Program-made: the position numbers and the translations under genes
The notes under the pieces: generated by a model
The model's database searches: none
What the model saw: the letters and a program-made list of their open reading frames with translations, nothing else
What the model was told of the DNA's origin: nothing
DNA from: CAVREM01 sp963728825
GTDB lineage: Bacteria > Acidobacteriota > Vicinamibacteria > Vicinamibacterales > CAVVIG01
Length of the DNA stretch: 64,000 nt
Direction of reading: 5' to 3'
NCBI GenBank assembly: GCA_963728825.1
Contig: CAVSLA010000004.1
Location: 62,001-126,000 of the forward strand
Part shown: piece after piece, positions 7,736 through 16,577 of the stretch
Layout: each line of letters starts with the position of its first letter
How positions within the stretch are numbered: position 1 is the first letter of the stretch

Positions 7736-9737
7736 TGTAGCCGGCGCCGCTCACCGCGATCACGAGATACTGCCGGCCGTTCCAGACATACGACATCGGT
7801 GAACCGCTCTGCGGGGCCGGCAGGTACACGGCGCCGGCCTCGCGACCCGTTGCCTTGTCATAGGCGCGCAGCATCGCTCCCCGCTGCCCCGAAGGGGTCG
7901 GACCGTAATTGCCTTCGCCCGCGATCACGAGCGTCCTGGTGACCAGTGTGCCGACATTGTTCCCGGCGCGGCCGGTTGGAGGGAGCGGCCGTCCCTTGAG
8001 CAGCGGATGATTGCGGACATTGTCGGGCGTTCCGCCGTGCGGGACCTGCCAGCGAATCTCGCCTCTCGTCAGGTCGATGGCGGTGATGCGGCTGTACGGC
8101 GGCTTGATGAGGGGCAAGCCCTGAACCGCGAGCCCGCCACCGCCGCCTTCGCGGGCCGGCGGCGCCGCAGCCGCCGGTTGCGCAGCCGCGGGTCCCGAGC
8201 CAGAGCCGCCTGTACGTCTGGCACCCGTCAGCACCGTGCCCTGGTGATACGGCAGATCGGAGGCGCCTTCGGGTGGTCGCACGAGTCCGAGGGTCGCCAC
8301 CGCGCTTTGTGAGGCGACATAGAGCGTGCCGGTTTCGGGGTCGAACGAGCCGCCCGGCCAGTTCGTGGCCGCGCCCTGCGCCGCCATGGTCAACGTCGCA
8401 ATCGGCCCTTCCTCTCTGCTGACGACGGGAGGCGTGAACATCGGCCCGATTCTGTAGCGTGAGACGATCTTCACCGCCTCCGCCCGCAGCTCGGGCGTGA
8501 AGTCGATCAAGTCGTCGATGGCGAGGCCCTGGCGATCGTATGCCGGGGGCTTGGTTGGGAACGGCTGCGTCGGCGAATACCACTCTCCCGGCACGTCACC
8601 CCTGGGGACGGACCGTTCCTCAATCGGCCAGATTGGCTCCCCGGTGACGCGATCGAAGACGTACAGAAACGCCTGCTTGGTGGGTTGCGCGACGATCTTG
8701 CGCATGCGCCCGTCAATCGTCACGTCAGCCAGGATCGGCGCACATGGTATGTCCATGTCCCATAAGCCATGGTGGACCAGCTGGAAGTGCCACTTGCGCT
8801 GTCCCGACTTGAGGTCGACGGCGACGAGGCTCTCACTAAAGAGGTTGGCGCCGGGGCGCGCTCCGCCGTAGTAATCGTGGGTCGGAAGTTCGACGGGCAG
8901 GTAGGCGATGCCCAGTTCTTCGTCAACTGAGATCTGCGCCCAAACCCCCGTGTTGCCGCTGTACGACCACGAATCATTCAGCCACGTGTCGTTCCCGAAT
9001 TCGCCCGGCCGCGGAATCGTGTGGAAGATCCACAGGCGCTTCCCGGTGCGCACGTCAAACCCCCGGACGTAACCTTTCACGTTGGCCTTGCTCCGAGGGT
9101 TCGCGCCAGTTTCGAACGCCGCGCCGATGATCACGACATCGCCCGCCACCGCCGGCGTGGCGTGCAGGCCGACTGGCGCGTTCACGAGATCGAGCTGCTG
9201 ATCGAAGTCCTGCTTCAGATCGATCTTGCCGCGCGTGCCGAAGCCGCTGACGGGAATCCCCGTCTTTGCGTCGAGCGCGACCAGCTGATACCCCGGCGTG
9301 ACGTACAACACGCGCGCGTCCATGCCGTCGCTCCAGTAGGCCAGGCCGCGTCCCGACAGCTGCCGTGGTGCGGCCGCGCCGCGCGCCCCTTCCTGCTCAC
9401 TGTGCATCCAGATCTGCTCGCCGGTCGCCGCATCGAGCGCGACTACGGCGCGCCGCGTGCCGGCCGTCGAGTAGACGAGGCCATCCACCATCAGCGGTGT
9501 CGATTCGAACTGGAATTCGGGCCGCGGTCCCAGGCTGTCTGTCTTGAACCGCCACGCGACTTCAAGTTTGTCGAAGTTGTCGGCGCGGATCTGATCGATC
9601 GGCGTGTAGCGCGTGTGGCCTGGGTCGCGGCCGTAGTGCCGCCACTCGACGTTTGGCCCGGTCTGCCCGCTGAGGAGCAGCGGCAGACACAGGCTTGCCG
9701 CGACAAGTGGAAGCGTCACCCGGTGATGTCGTGACAT
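7701..9737 (-). CDS. PQQ-dependent dehydrogenase (quinoprotein, membrane-bound glucose dehydrogenase type)
   Basis: This 678-aa exported protein (signal peptide to about residue 26) is an eight-bladed PQQ propeller, closest in layout to the soluble part of quinoprotein glucose/alcohol dehydrogenases. The N-terminus NVEWRHYGRDPGHTRYTPID is the classic opening blade. Tryptophan-docking repeats follow: ALDAATGEQIW, ALDAKTGIPVSGFG, VDLKSGQRKW, DRVTGEPIWPIE, IDLTRGEIRW. A low-complexity Ala/Pro/Gly insert (around residues 520-545) interrupts the last third. No heme CXXCH is present, so electrons must leave by a separate carrier. The start at 9737 follows GGAGGGAGCGAG. An upstream extension to 9827 lacks a signal peptide and was not used. 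Confidence 0.85.
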   Translation of the reverse strand: MSRHHRVTLPLVAASLCLPLLLSGQTGPNVEWRHYGRDPGHTRYTPIDQIRADNFDKLEVAWRFKTDSLGPRPEFQFESTPLMVDGLVYSTAGTRRAVVALDAATGEQIWMHSEQEGARGAAAPRQLSGRGLAYWSDGMDARVLYVTPGYQLVALDAKTGIPVSGFGTRGKIDLKQDFDQQLDLVNAPVGLHATPAVAGDVVIIGAAFETGANPRSKANVKGYVRGFDVRTGKRLWIFHTIPRPGEFGNDTWLNDSWSYSGNTGVWAQISVDEELGIAYLPVELPTHDYYGGARPGANLFSESLVAVDLKSGQRKWHFQLVHHGLWDMDIPCAPILADVTIDGRMRKIVAQPTKQAFLYVFDRVTGEPIWPIEERSVPRGDVPGEWYSPTQPFPTKPPAYDRQGLAIDDLIDFTPELRAEAVKIVSRYRIGPMFTPPVVSREEGPIATLTMAAQGAATNWPGGSFDPETGTLYVASQSAVATLGLVRPPEGASDLPYHQGTVLTGARRTGGSGSGPAAAQPAAAAPPAREGGGGGLAVQGLPLIKPPYSRITAIDLTRGEIRWQVPHGGTPDNVRNHPLLKGRPLPPTGRAGNNVGTLVTRTLVIAGEGNYGPTPSGQRGAMLRAYDKATGREAGAVYLPAPQSGSPMSYVWNGRQYLVIAVSGAGYSGELLALRLPS

Positions 9738-9804
9738 CTCGCTCCCTCCCGCGAAGTGTCGATCGATCGGGGGCTCACCGACGGCGAGCCGGCCGGGCGG
9801 CAGT

Positions 9805-10531
9805 CTAGCCCACTCGTACGTCCGCAACCAGTGGAAGATGATCCGACGCGACGAGCGACAGACGGGTTCGCGGCAGCTCGATGCCGACGATATCCATCCG
9901 GCCGGCGTAGTAGATGTGATCGAGGTGCAGCAGCGGGAAGAGGCCGGGGTAGGTACGGCGGCGTTTCAGATAATTCGTCAGGTCGACGCTCTTGAGGCGT
10001 CCGCTCAATAATTCGGTCGTGGCGCCCCGCATCCACTCGTTGAAGTCTCCGAGGACGATCTTCGCGCCGCCGACGTGTTTGTCCGAGACGATTCCGGCGA
10101 GCCGCTCCGCTTGATAGCGGCGCTCGAGGATCGCGGTGCCCAGGTGCACGTTGTAGACATGCAGCGTGTGCCCCTCGATCTCGACATCCGCCCGCTGCAG
10201 ACACCGTTCCTCGCAGGTTTTCCAGGACAGGTCGTGCTCGGCGTGATGGACGATCGGGAAACGGCTGAGGACGGCGTTGCCGAACTGGTGACCGCGCCAC
10301 TGACGGGCCGGCGCCATCACCCAGCCCATCGCCAGGGCGGCGCCGATTTCCTCGATGTGGCTGCCGCCCCTCGGACCGGCGCCAACCACTTCCTGCAGGG
10401 CGACGATATCGGCGCCGATGTCGCGCAGCACCGCGGCGATGCGCTCCGGCCTGCGTGCGGCGATCCATCCCGATCGAGCGGTGAATGTTGTAGGTGACGA
10501 TGCGGAGGAGGGCCGGCGCGGCAGGGGACAC
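9805..10531 (-). pseudogene. Endonuclease/exonuclease/phosphatase family protein, one frameshift
   Basis: The N-terminus (GTG at 10531) reads LLRIVTYNIHRSIGMD, the canonical first EEP strand with its Asn. After one extra base near 10460 the frame continues as RPERIAAVLRDIGADIVALQ with the catalytic Glu (ALQEV), then HLGTAILERR, VLGDFNEWM (Asp/Asn pair) and the terminal ASDHLPLVADV (Asp-His). All four EEP signature blocks are therefore present, in order, across the break. Family members are Mg-dependent nucleases or phosphodiesterases, often of phospholipids or nucleic acids; the substrate cannot be chosen here. The gene is divergent from the lipoprotein gene at 10553, with only 21 bases between starts. 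Confidence 0.75.
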
Positions 10532-10552
10532 GTCGCGCTATCATAATCCGTG

Positions 10553-10936
10553 ATGAAACGTCTGCTGTTGGCGCTCCTGGCTGTCGCGGTCGCTGGCGCG
10601 GCCGGCTGCAGTCGGCCGACGCGTCCGGCGCTCAACCTCGACGGCAACCGGTTGACCATCTACAACAATACCGACGAGGAATGGCGGGACGTCGAAGTCA
10701 TCCTCAATCATCACTTCCGCATCCAGCCGGACAACATCGAGCCGACCGGTATCGTGCAGGCGCCGCTCGACGTCTTCGTCGCCGGCTATGGCCAGCGGTT
10801 CAACTTCAAGACGATGCAGATCACCGATCTGCGGTTGAAAGCGCAACGGCCCAACGGCGAGCCGATCGAGGTGAAGTACGAATTCTCGAAGGGCGGCCTG
10901 GAAGGGGCGCTCGGCGGCTTCAAAGGAAAGAGCTGA
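10553..10936 (+). CDS. Putative lipoprotein of unknown function
   Basis: A 127-aa protein with a lipoprotein signal peptide (KRLLLALLAVAVAGAAGC; the lipobox cysteine is the last residue). The mature part has NRLTIYNNTDEEWRDVEVIL and ends with a Gly/Lys-rich KYEFSKGGLEGALGGFKGKS. I know of no named domain; its beta-rich look would suit a small periplasmic or outer-membrane anchored protein. The stop and the ATG of the next gene overlap by one base (TGATG), so the two are coupled. A CATAAT box at 10542-10547 lies just upstream, which would leave almost no leader. Confidence 0.6.
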   Translation: MKRLLLALLAVAVAGAAGCSRPTRPALNLDGNRLTIYNNTDEEWRDVEVILNHHFRIQPDNIEPTGIVQAPLDVFVAGYGQRFNFKTMQITDLRLKAQRPNGEPIEVKYEFSKGGLEGALGGFKGKS

Positions 10937-11239
10937 TGGCGCGCCTGAAATCGGAGCTCGAAGTCGCTCTGCCCGTGCTGCCAGTCCGTGCTGGTCATCG
11001 ACCTGAACCTGGGCAGGGTCGTGTCGCACAGCGAACCGGAACGCGGTAACAAGCCCGAGCTGAGCGACGCGCAGCGGATCCTCGCGGAAGAAGAAGCGCG
11101 CCGCGAGGCAATCTTCCAACAGTCGGTCCAGTCTGAGAAAACGCGCGGCGACGCCCTGTCGCGCCGGTTCGAAGAGGCGCTGAAGCAGGCGCACCAGGAG
11201 CCCATCACCAAACCGACGCGCGACTTCGACCTGGATTGA
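10936..11239 (+). pseudogene. Small charged coiled-coil protein, one frameshift
   Basis: Starting at ATG 10936, the product reads MARLKSELEVALP. One extra base near 10974 then shifts the frame to CQSVLVIDLNLGRVVSHSEP, and it continues to the stop at 11239, about 100 aa in all. The second half is strongly charged and helical (AQRILAEEEARREAIFQQSV, then DALSRRFEEALKQAHQE). Removing one G restores a Cys-Cys pair ahead of the VLVID segment. It is coupled by TGATG to the lipoprotein gene upstream. No family is recognised. Confidence 0.5.
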
Positions 11240-11300
11240 CCGTGTCGACCGCCTGAGCCCAGTCAGTAGCCGTGAGCCCCTCACCCTTGAGCGCTCAGCC

Positions 11301-11967
11301 CTAGAGAAACTCCGCAGGCAGCGGTGTCCATCTGTGTTTCCCGGAATAGTCGATCGGCTTTCGCCCTCCATGGGCGGCGCGATACTGGCGATACCACTTT
11401 CTGAGCTCACGGAACCGCCGGTCTGACGTCCTGATCCGCCGGTGCGGGTATTCGAGCAGCATGCGCTCGACCTTCCAGATGTTCGTTTCCGCCAGCCGCC
11501 AGTCGTAATCGCCCATTTCGGCCGCCACGTCGACGACTGCGTATCCGGTGACGCGGCCGGTGTAGTCGACGTACGGATCGGCATAGCTGAGCGCGAGCGC
11601 GCGCGGAGTGGCAAACACCGGGAGACGGCCGTGCAGGCCCGGGATCGCGCGACCGCGCGACCGACCCCCACTTGCCCCGAGCCTGATACACGAAGATGAC
11701 GTGATCGAGCTGGTCGATCGACTCGAAGCTCAGCACCCGCGGCAGGTAGCCGTGCTGTTCGAGCACGACCGCCGCGAACAGGGCGGCTTCGAGGCAATGG
11801 GCCGCGCCGTGCCGGACGACGCCGCGAAAGCTGCGCAGCGTCGCGCCGCGAGGCGCCGGTTCGGTGTTGTAAGGCAGCCGATTGAGGTACTGCTGAACGG
11901 CCAGCGGCGTCCGGAGCCGCTTTATCAGCTGCCGCTCGGGGGCGGTGAAGCGACCGGACGGCTTCAC
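11301..11967 (-). pseudogene. Transglutaminase-like cysteine protease fold protein, one frameshift
   Basis: GTG at 11967 overlaps the stop of the SCO1 gene (GTGA), so the genes are coupled. The product shows a transglutaminase-like triad: Cys in GAAHCLEAALFAA, His in QLDHVIFVYQA, and Asp in VARSRDPG. One extra base near 11634, in a CCCGGG run, separates SRDPG from LHGRLPVFATPRALALSYAD. The C-terminus is rich in aromatic and basic residues (RRFRELRKWYRQYRAAHGG). About 220 aa when repaired. Bacterial homologs are mostly uncharacterised; the fold is also used by non-catalytic proteins. Confidence 0.6.
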
Positions 11968-12813
11968 CGAAGGTCGGCGACGATCTGCTCGGGCGTCCAC
12001 TCGTTGCCGGTGTACGACTTCACGCAGTCGGCCGTCGGGATCGATGATCGCCGTCCGCAAGTTGTGCGTGATGTTCTTCGGATCGGACAGATCCCGCGCG
12101 ATTGACACCCCGAAGCGCGAAGCGAAGCGATCGACGTCGTCGCGATTCCCGGTGAAGAAGCTCCAGCGCGTGGTATCGGCGCCGAGCTGCTCGGCGTGCT
12201 TCTTGAGCACCGCGGGCGTATCCGTGACCGGATCGAAGCTGACCGTTGCCAGGTGCACGCGCGCCAGCTTCGGATCGCTCTGCAGCTGTTTCTGAATCGT
12301 GACGAAGTGCCGATCCATCAGCGGACAGAAAGTCGGCAGCGGGCATTGCGTGTAGATGAACGTCAGCACCACCGGCGATCCCTTCAACGACGCGATGCTC
12401 CGCGTGCGACCTTCCTGATCGACGAGCGGGACATCCGGGACCGCTTCGCCCGGCTTGAGCAATTCGAAACCAGATGAGGCGGACGGCGCAGCCGGCGCAG
12501 CGGCGGTCTCGAGCGGCGCCTCGCCGACCTTTTTCACGTCCTTCAGGTAGGCATCGTTGCTGACGACGACGAGCGTGGCGGTGAACAGATCGCCAGGCTT
12601 CAGGTCCTTGAACTCGCCGGCGTCGCGCACCTTGTAGGGCATCGTCATCGCCGCCATGAACCCTTTAATTTCTTCGTGCTTGACGTCGGCGCTCAAGCGA
12701 TCCGGGGCGATGGAGAGAATCTGCCCCTGCAGGGTGTATTCGCGCTCATCGCCCCCTCTGCACGCAATCATCGCGAGCAGCAGCACCACCGAGCACACTT
12801 TGTGAATGCGCAT
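11964..12813 (-). pseudogene. CusF-like copper-binding domain fused to SCO1/SenC thioredoxin-like protein, one frameshift
   Basis: The start at 12813 gives a lipoprotein-like leader (VVLLLAMIAC). Residues ~28-100 resemble the CusF copper-binding domain, with HEEIKGFMAAMTMPYKV carrying the Met/His ligands. Residues ~130-280 are an SCO1-type thioredoxin fold. The redox site reads TQCPLPTFCP, a CX5C spacing in place of the usual CX3C, with the downstream His in ITHNLRTAII. An extra base near 12024 breaks the frame; corrected, the end reads GRLVKSYTGNEWTPEQIVAD, then LR and stop at 11964. SCO proteins deliver copper to cytochrome oxidase CuA or act as thiol oxidoreductases. The fused CusF domain supports copper handling. 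Confidence 0.75.
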
Positions 12814-12848
12814 AGGTGTAGTTTACAGTGAGGTCCGCCACCCTCGTG

Positions 12849-12966
12849 TCGAAGCGGCTTCGGAACCAGGTCGCAGCACTGTCGGAGCGGTGTCGACGGG
12901 TCGGAGCGCTGTCAGAGCGGTGTCAGAGCGAGGTCGGAGCTGTGTCGGAGCAGTGGCAGAGCCAAT
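12849..12966. repeat. Undecamer array A (consensus TCGGAGCGGTG)
   Basis: Ten or eleven head-to-tail copies of an 11-nt word run from 12849 to the start of the DUF72 gene. Register is exact except for one 8-nt unit (12893-12900). Copies differ at a few positions (for example TCAGAGCGGTG, TCGGAGCTGTG). The same word forms array B at 21154-21307. Confidence 0.85.
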
Positions 12967-13679
12967 GATTTGGATCGGAACATCGGGTTACAACTACCCC
13001 GAATGGAAGGGCAGCTTCTATCCGGCCGATCTGCCGGCCGCGAAGATGCTGCCGTATTACGCGGCGCGGTTTCCGACGGTCGAGATCAACTACACCTTCT
13101 ACCGGATGCCGAACGAAAAGCTGGTCGGTGGCTGGGCGGAGCAGACGCCGGCTGCCTATCGGCTGACCCTGAAAGCCCCGCGCCGGATTACACATGACAG
13201 CCGGTTGAAGAACGTCGGGCGAGCTGGTCGCGCGCTTCTGCCTCGTGGCGGCCACACTTGGCGACAAGCTCGGCGCGCTGCTGTTTCAGCTGCCGCCGAA
13301 CCTCAAGAAAGATCTGCCGCTCCTCGAAGCGTTCCTGACCGAGCTGCCGTCGCGGGTGTGCGCTGCGTTCGAATTCCGGCATCCGTCATGGCTGGACGAC
13401 GATGTATTCCAGTGCCTGGCCGGACGAAACATCGCGCTCTGCGTGGCGGACAGCGAGAAGCTCTCGACGCCGGTCCGCGTGACGGCTGACTACGCCTACT
13501 TCCGCCTGCGCGACGAGGGTTATACCCCGGACGACATCGCACGCTGGGCCGAGACGATCGCCCGGGAGACCAGCCACTGCAGAGACGTCTACGTCTACTT
13601 CAAGCACGAGGAGGAAGGAAAAGGACCGGAGTTCGCGAAGCTGCTGATGGAGAAGCTCGATATCCAGCGGCGCACCTAA
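12965..13679 (+). pseudogene. DUF72 family protein (YecE-like), one frameshift
   Basis: DUF72 proteins are TIM-barrel proteins related to xylose isomerase-like barrels; their function is unsettled. The N-terminus MIWIGTSGYNYPEWKGSFYP is diagnostic, followed by EINYTFYRMPNE. One extra G in a GGG run near 13217 separates SRLKNVG from ELVARFCLVAATLGDKLGAL. The rest is intact (LFQLPPNLKKDLPLL, AFEFRHPSW, YFRLRDEGY, VYVYFKHEEEGKGPEFAK). The start is ATG 12965. Longer upstream frames would translate the undecamer array and are not credible. About 238 aa when repaired. Confidence 0.8.
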
Positions 13680-13714
13680 GAGGTGCGCCCTCCGGACGGA
13701 GGCCGGCCTCTTAG
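13676..13714. terminator. Convergent hairpin between DUF72 and hydrolase genes
   Basis: An 8-bp outer stem (CTAAGAGG at 13676-13683 with CCTCTTAG at 13707-13714) encloses a second GC-rich stem (CTCC/GGAG). It begins at the stop of the plus-strand gene and ends at the stop of the minus-strand gene. It could therefore serve both transcripts as a bidirectional terminator. There is no T-tract, so Rho-independent action is not certain. Confidence 0.5.
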
Positions 13715-13715
13715 A

Positions 13716-14726
13716 CTAGGCCCGGCAGACGATGCGGCTCGCGACGAATTCGACGATTTGATTCTCGGCCCAGTAGCCGTCATCCTCGCCGCCGTTTCGA
13801 GGCCCGACGAAGCCGCAGTGGCCGCCGTGCCGGCAGACATGGAGCGTGATGTTGGGATTGCCGGTGACTTTCGGATCCCGGAACGGCTGCGACGGCACGA
13901 ACGGGTCGTCTTCGGCGGTAATGATCAAGGTCGACGTGCGAATTCGATCGATGACGCGCATCGCACTGGCCCGATGATAGTAGTCCTCAGCGTCCGCAAA
14001 GCCGAAGTACGGCGCGGTATACGCATCGTCGAACTCACGCACCGTTTTAATGCGAGTGAGTTTGCTCAGATCGAAGGCGGCCGGTCGGAGCCGGCCTTTC
14101 CGTCTCATGCGCCGCTTCAGGCCGCGGACGAAGTTCCATTCATAGAGAACGTTCTCGCGCCGTTCCAGGGCGCGGACGCACTGACTGATCTCCAGAATCG
14201 GTGAGACGGCGGCAAACGCCTTGATCTGCGGCGGCGCCGCGTCGCCGTATTCGCCCGCCAGCTTCAGCGCGAGATTGCCTCCCAACGAATAGCCGGCCAC
14301 GGCGATCGTCGGCAAACCGTCCACGTCAATGAGCTCTTCGACGACGAACTTCGGGTCGGCGGTCAGCCCGGAATGGAAGAGTCCGGCCGACAGATGTTCG
14401 GTGTCGCCGCAGTTGCGCTGATTCAGCCGGACGACGTTCATGCCGCGCGCGAACGCCTTCACCGCGATTCCCTTCATGTAGTGCGCGTCGCTCGACCCGT
14501 TCAGCCCGTGCAAGGCGAGGATGGTCGGATGCTCCCAGGGGCGAGGCTGCCAGTGGCAGTGGGCGAGCACCCGGGAATCGGGCGCGACGTCGAAGTAGCG
14601 AACCGTCGGCGCGGGGAGCCGGGGAAAGCGTCGCGGATCGCCCCAGCTGTAGAGCGTCATGCGATGACCGCCGCGCAGCGCCCGGCGCGGGATAAACGGG
14701 TCCAGCGTAGAATGGCTCGGGAGCAT
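13716..14726 (-). CDS. YheT/ABHD1-3 family alpha/beta hydrolase
   Basis: This 336-aa alpha/beta hydrolase belongs to the YheT (ABHD1/2/3) family. Features are the N-terminal block FIPRRALRGGHRMTLY, the oxyanion strand ILALHGLNGSS, the nucleophile elbow VAGYSLGGNLAL (Ser), an acid in TAEDDPFVP, and the terminal His in CRHGGHCGFVG. Relatives act on esters or phospholipids; the substrate is unknown. The start at 14726 is kept because the RGGH block lies upstream of the next ATG and is conserved in the family. That places its first five codons over the start of the divergent dctA gene (14712). Confidence 0.85.
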   Translation of the reverse strand: MLPSHSTLDPFIPRRALRGGHRMTLYSWGDPRRFPRLPAPTVRYFDVAPDSRVLAHCHWQPRPWEHPTILALHGLNGSSDAHYMKGIAVKAFARGMNVVRLNQRNCGDTEHLSAGLFHSGLTADPKFVVEELIDVDGLPTIAVAGYSLGGNLALKLAGEYGDAAPPQIKAFAAVSPILEISQCVRALERRENVLYEWNFVRGLKRRMRRKGRLRPAAFDLSKLTRIKTVREFDDAYTAPYFGFADAEDYYHRASAMRVIDRIRTSTLIITAEDDPFVPSQPFRDPKVTGNPNITLHVCRHGGHCGFVGPRNGGEDDGYWAENQIVEFVASRIVCRA

Positions 14727-16031
14727 CCCCTGAAGAAATTCTATTCGAACCTGTACGTGCAGGTGCTGGTGGCGATTGCCATCGGCATCGCGTTCGGGTT
14801 CATCGATCCGAATCGGGCGGCGGCGATGAAACCGCTCGGCGACGGCTTCATCAGGCTCGTGAAGATGCTGATCGCGCCGATCGTCTTCACGACGGTCGTC
14901 GTCGGCATTTCGCAGATGGGCGCGATGAAGCAGGTCGGCCGGATCGGCCTGCGCGCGCTGATCTACTTCGAGATCACCACCGTGTTCGCGCTGGCGATCG
15001 GTCTGGTGATCGTGGACGTGATGAAGCCAGGCCGCGGCATCGGCTTCGATCCGGCGACCGCCGACCTGAGCGCCGTGGCCGCCTACACCACCACCGCGCA
15101 GCAGCAGGGCGGGACCGTCGAGTTCCTGCTCAACATCATCCCCGACACCGTGATCGGTGCGTTCGCGCGCGGGGACGTCCTGCAGGTACTGGTGTTCGCG
15201 GTGCTGTTCGGGCTGGCGCTCCTCAAGATGGGCGAGCCGGCCGCGCCGCTGGTGGGCCTGATCGCCGCCGCGTCGGACGCGTTGTTCGCGATAGTCGGGA
15301 TGATCATGCGGCTCGCGCCGATCGGCGCGTTCGGCGCGATGGCCTTCACCGTCGGCCGCTATGGGATCGGCTCGCTGGTTTCGCTCGGTCAGCTGATGGC
15401 CGGCGTGTATCTGGCGTGTCTCGCCTACATCTTCCTGGTGCTCGGGCCGTTCGCGATGGCCGCCGGTTTCAGCCTGGTGAAATTCCTCAAGTACATCGGC
15501 GAAGAGATCCTGATCGTGCTCGGCACCTCTTCGTCGGAGTCGGTGCTGCCCCGCATCATGGCGAAGCTGGAATATCTGGGTTGCTCGAAACCAGTCGTCG
15601 GGCTGGTCGTGCCGACCGGCTACTCATTCAACCTCGACGGCACCGCGATCTACATGGCGATGGGGATGATTTTCGTCGCGCAGGCGAGCGGCGTCGAACT
15701 CACGCTCGGCCAGGAGCTGGGCATGCTGGCGGTGTTGCTGGTGACTTCGAAAGGAGCGGCCGCCGTCACCGGCAGCGGCTTCGTGACGCTGGCCGCGACG
15801 CTGGCCGCATTTCCCACCATTCCGGTCGCCGGGCTGACGCTGCTGCTCGGCGTCGACCGCTTCATGTCGGAAGCGCGGGCGATCACCAACCTGATCGGCA
15901 ACGCGGTCGCGACGATGATCGTGGCGAAGTGGGACGGTGCCCTCGATCTCGAACGCGCACGCGCCATCCTCGACGGTGAGCCGCCGCCGGTCGAAGCGGT
16001 CGAGGTGACCTTGGTCACCGTGATCGAATAA
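14712..16031 (+). CDS. dctA: C4-dicarboxylate transporter, DAACS family
   Basis: A 439-aa secondary transporter with eight or more hydrophobic segments plus re-entrant loops. It takes up succinate, fumarate and malate (or related acidic amino acids) with protons or sodium. Family landmarks are MLIAPIVFTTVVVGI, the serine-rich hairpin GTSSSESVLPRIM, and GYSFNLDGTAIYM, followed by TSKGAAAVTGSGF and the Asp/Arg helix DRFMSEARAITNLIGNAVAT. All transport motifs are intact and the length is normal. The start is ATG 14712 (AREHPLKKFYSN). Related glutamate carriers share these motifs, so the exact substrate is inferred. Confidence 0.85.
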   Translation: MAREHPLKKFYSNLYVQVLVAIAIGIAFGFIDPNRAAAMKPLGDGFIRLVKMLIAPIVFTTVVVGISQMGAMKQVGRIGLRALIYFEITTVFALAIGLVIVDVMKPGRGIGFDPATADLSAVAAYTTTAQQQGGTVEFLLNIIPDTVIGAFARGDVLQVLVFAVLFGLALLKMGEPAAPLVGLIAAASDALFAIVGMIMRLAPIGAFGAMAFTVGRYGIGSLVSLGQLMAGVYLACLAYIFLVLGPFAMAAGFSLVKFLKYIGEEILIVLGTSSSESVLPRIMAKLEYLGCSKPVVGLVVPTGYSFNLDGTAIYMAMGMIFVAQASGVELTLGQELGMLAVLLVTSKGAAAVTGSGFVTLAATLAAFPTIPVAGLTLLLGVDRFMSEARAITNLIGNAVATMIVAKWDGALDLERARAILDGEPPPVEAVEVTLVTVIE

Positions 16032-16057
16032 TTAGTGTGCGAGAGGGCCCGGGGGCG

Positions 16058-16552
16058 TCACCACTCGTCCGCCGACGCCCCGTAAATCGCCGGCACCGGG
16101 ATGTCATTCAACCGCAGGTAGACGCTCAGCTGCCCGCGGTGATGAATGAGATGGTGCATCACGAAGTTGCGGAACGCGGCCACTTTGGGCAGCGAGAACA
16201 TTTCCTGCGTCCCGCGCTTGAGGGTCCATCGGTCCAGATACTCGGCATCGGTCCGATCCATCCAGCCGCGCGTCCGCTTCGCGTTCTCGTCGAACGCCGC
16301 CAGGATGTCGCCGCGCGAGGTCTTTTCCTCGATGTCCGGCGGCAGCGCCGCCAGGTCGAAAAACGACGCGTTGAGGATCGTCGCGCCCCACACCGGCAGG
16401 TTGGAGATGTGCGTGGCCAGGCCGCCGAGCGACATCGATTTCACGTGCGGCTTCCACGCGAGGCGGCTGCCTTCCTCCGGCAGGCGCTCGAGCAGTCTTC
16501 GCGTGGTTGCCACCTCGTGATCGTACTCCGCGAGCAACCCTTCCTTGATCAT
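16058..16552 (-). CDS. DinB family protein
   Basis: A 164-aa DinB-superfamily protein. Candidate metal ligands are His48 in LATHISNLPVWG and the His-rich end HHLIHHRGQLSVYLR, the spacing expected for a three-His site in a four-helix bundle. The first helix starts GLLAEYDHEVATTRRLLERL. The C-terminal IPVPAIYGASADEW tail is common among acidobacterial DinB proteins as I remember them. It stands alone between dctA and a hypothetical gene. No substrate can be assigned. Confidence 0.85.
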   Translation of the reverse strand: MIKEGLLAEYDHEVATTRRLLERLPEEGSRLAWKPHVKSMSLGGLATHISNLPVWGATILNASFFDLAALPPDIEEKTSRGDILAAFDENAKRTRGWMDRTDAEYLDRWTLKRGTQEMFSLPKVAAFRNFVMHHLIHHRGQLSVYLRLNDIPVPAIYGASADEW

Positions 16553-16577
16553 GGTCGAAGGCCGCGCCGGGCCGCCG

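Noticed and set aside
12806..12964. N-terminal extension of the DUF72 protein
   Set aside because: It would translate the undecamer array (VGAV/RAVSE repeats) before the canonical MIWIGTSGYNY start.
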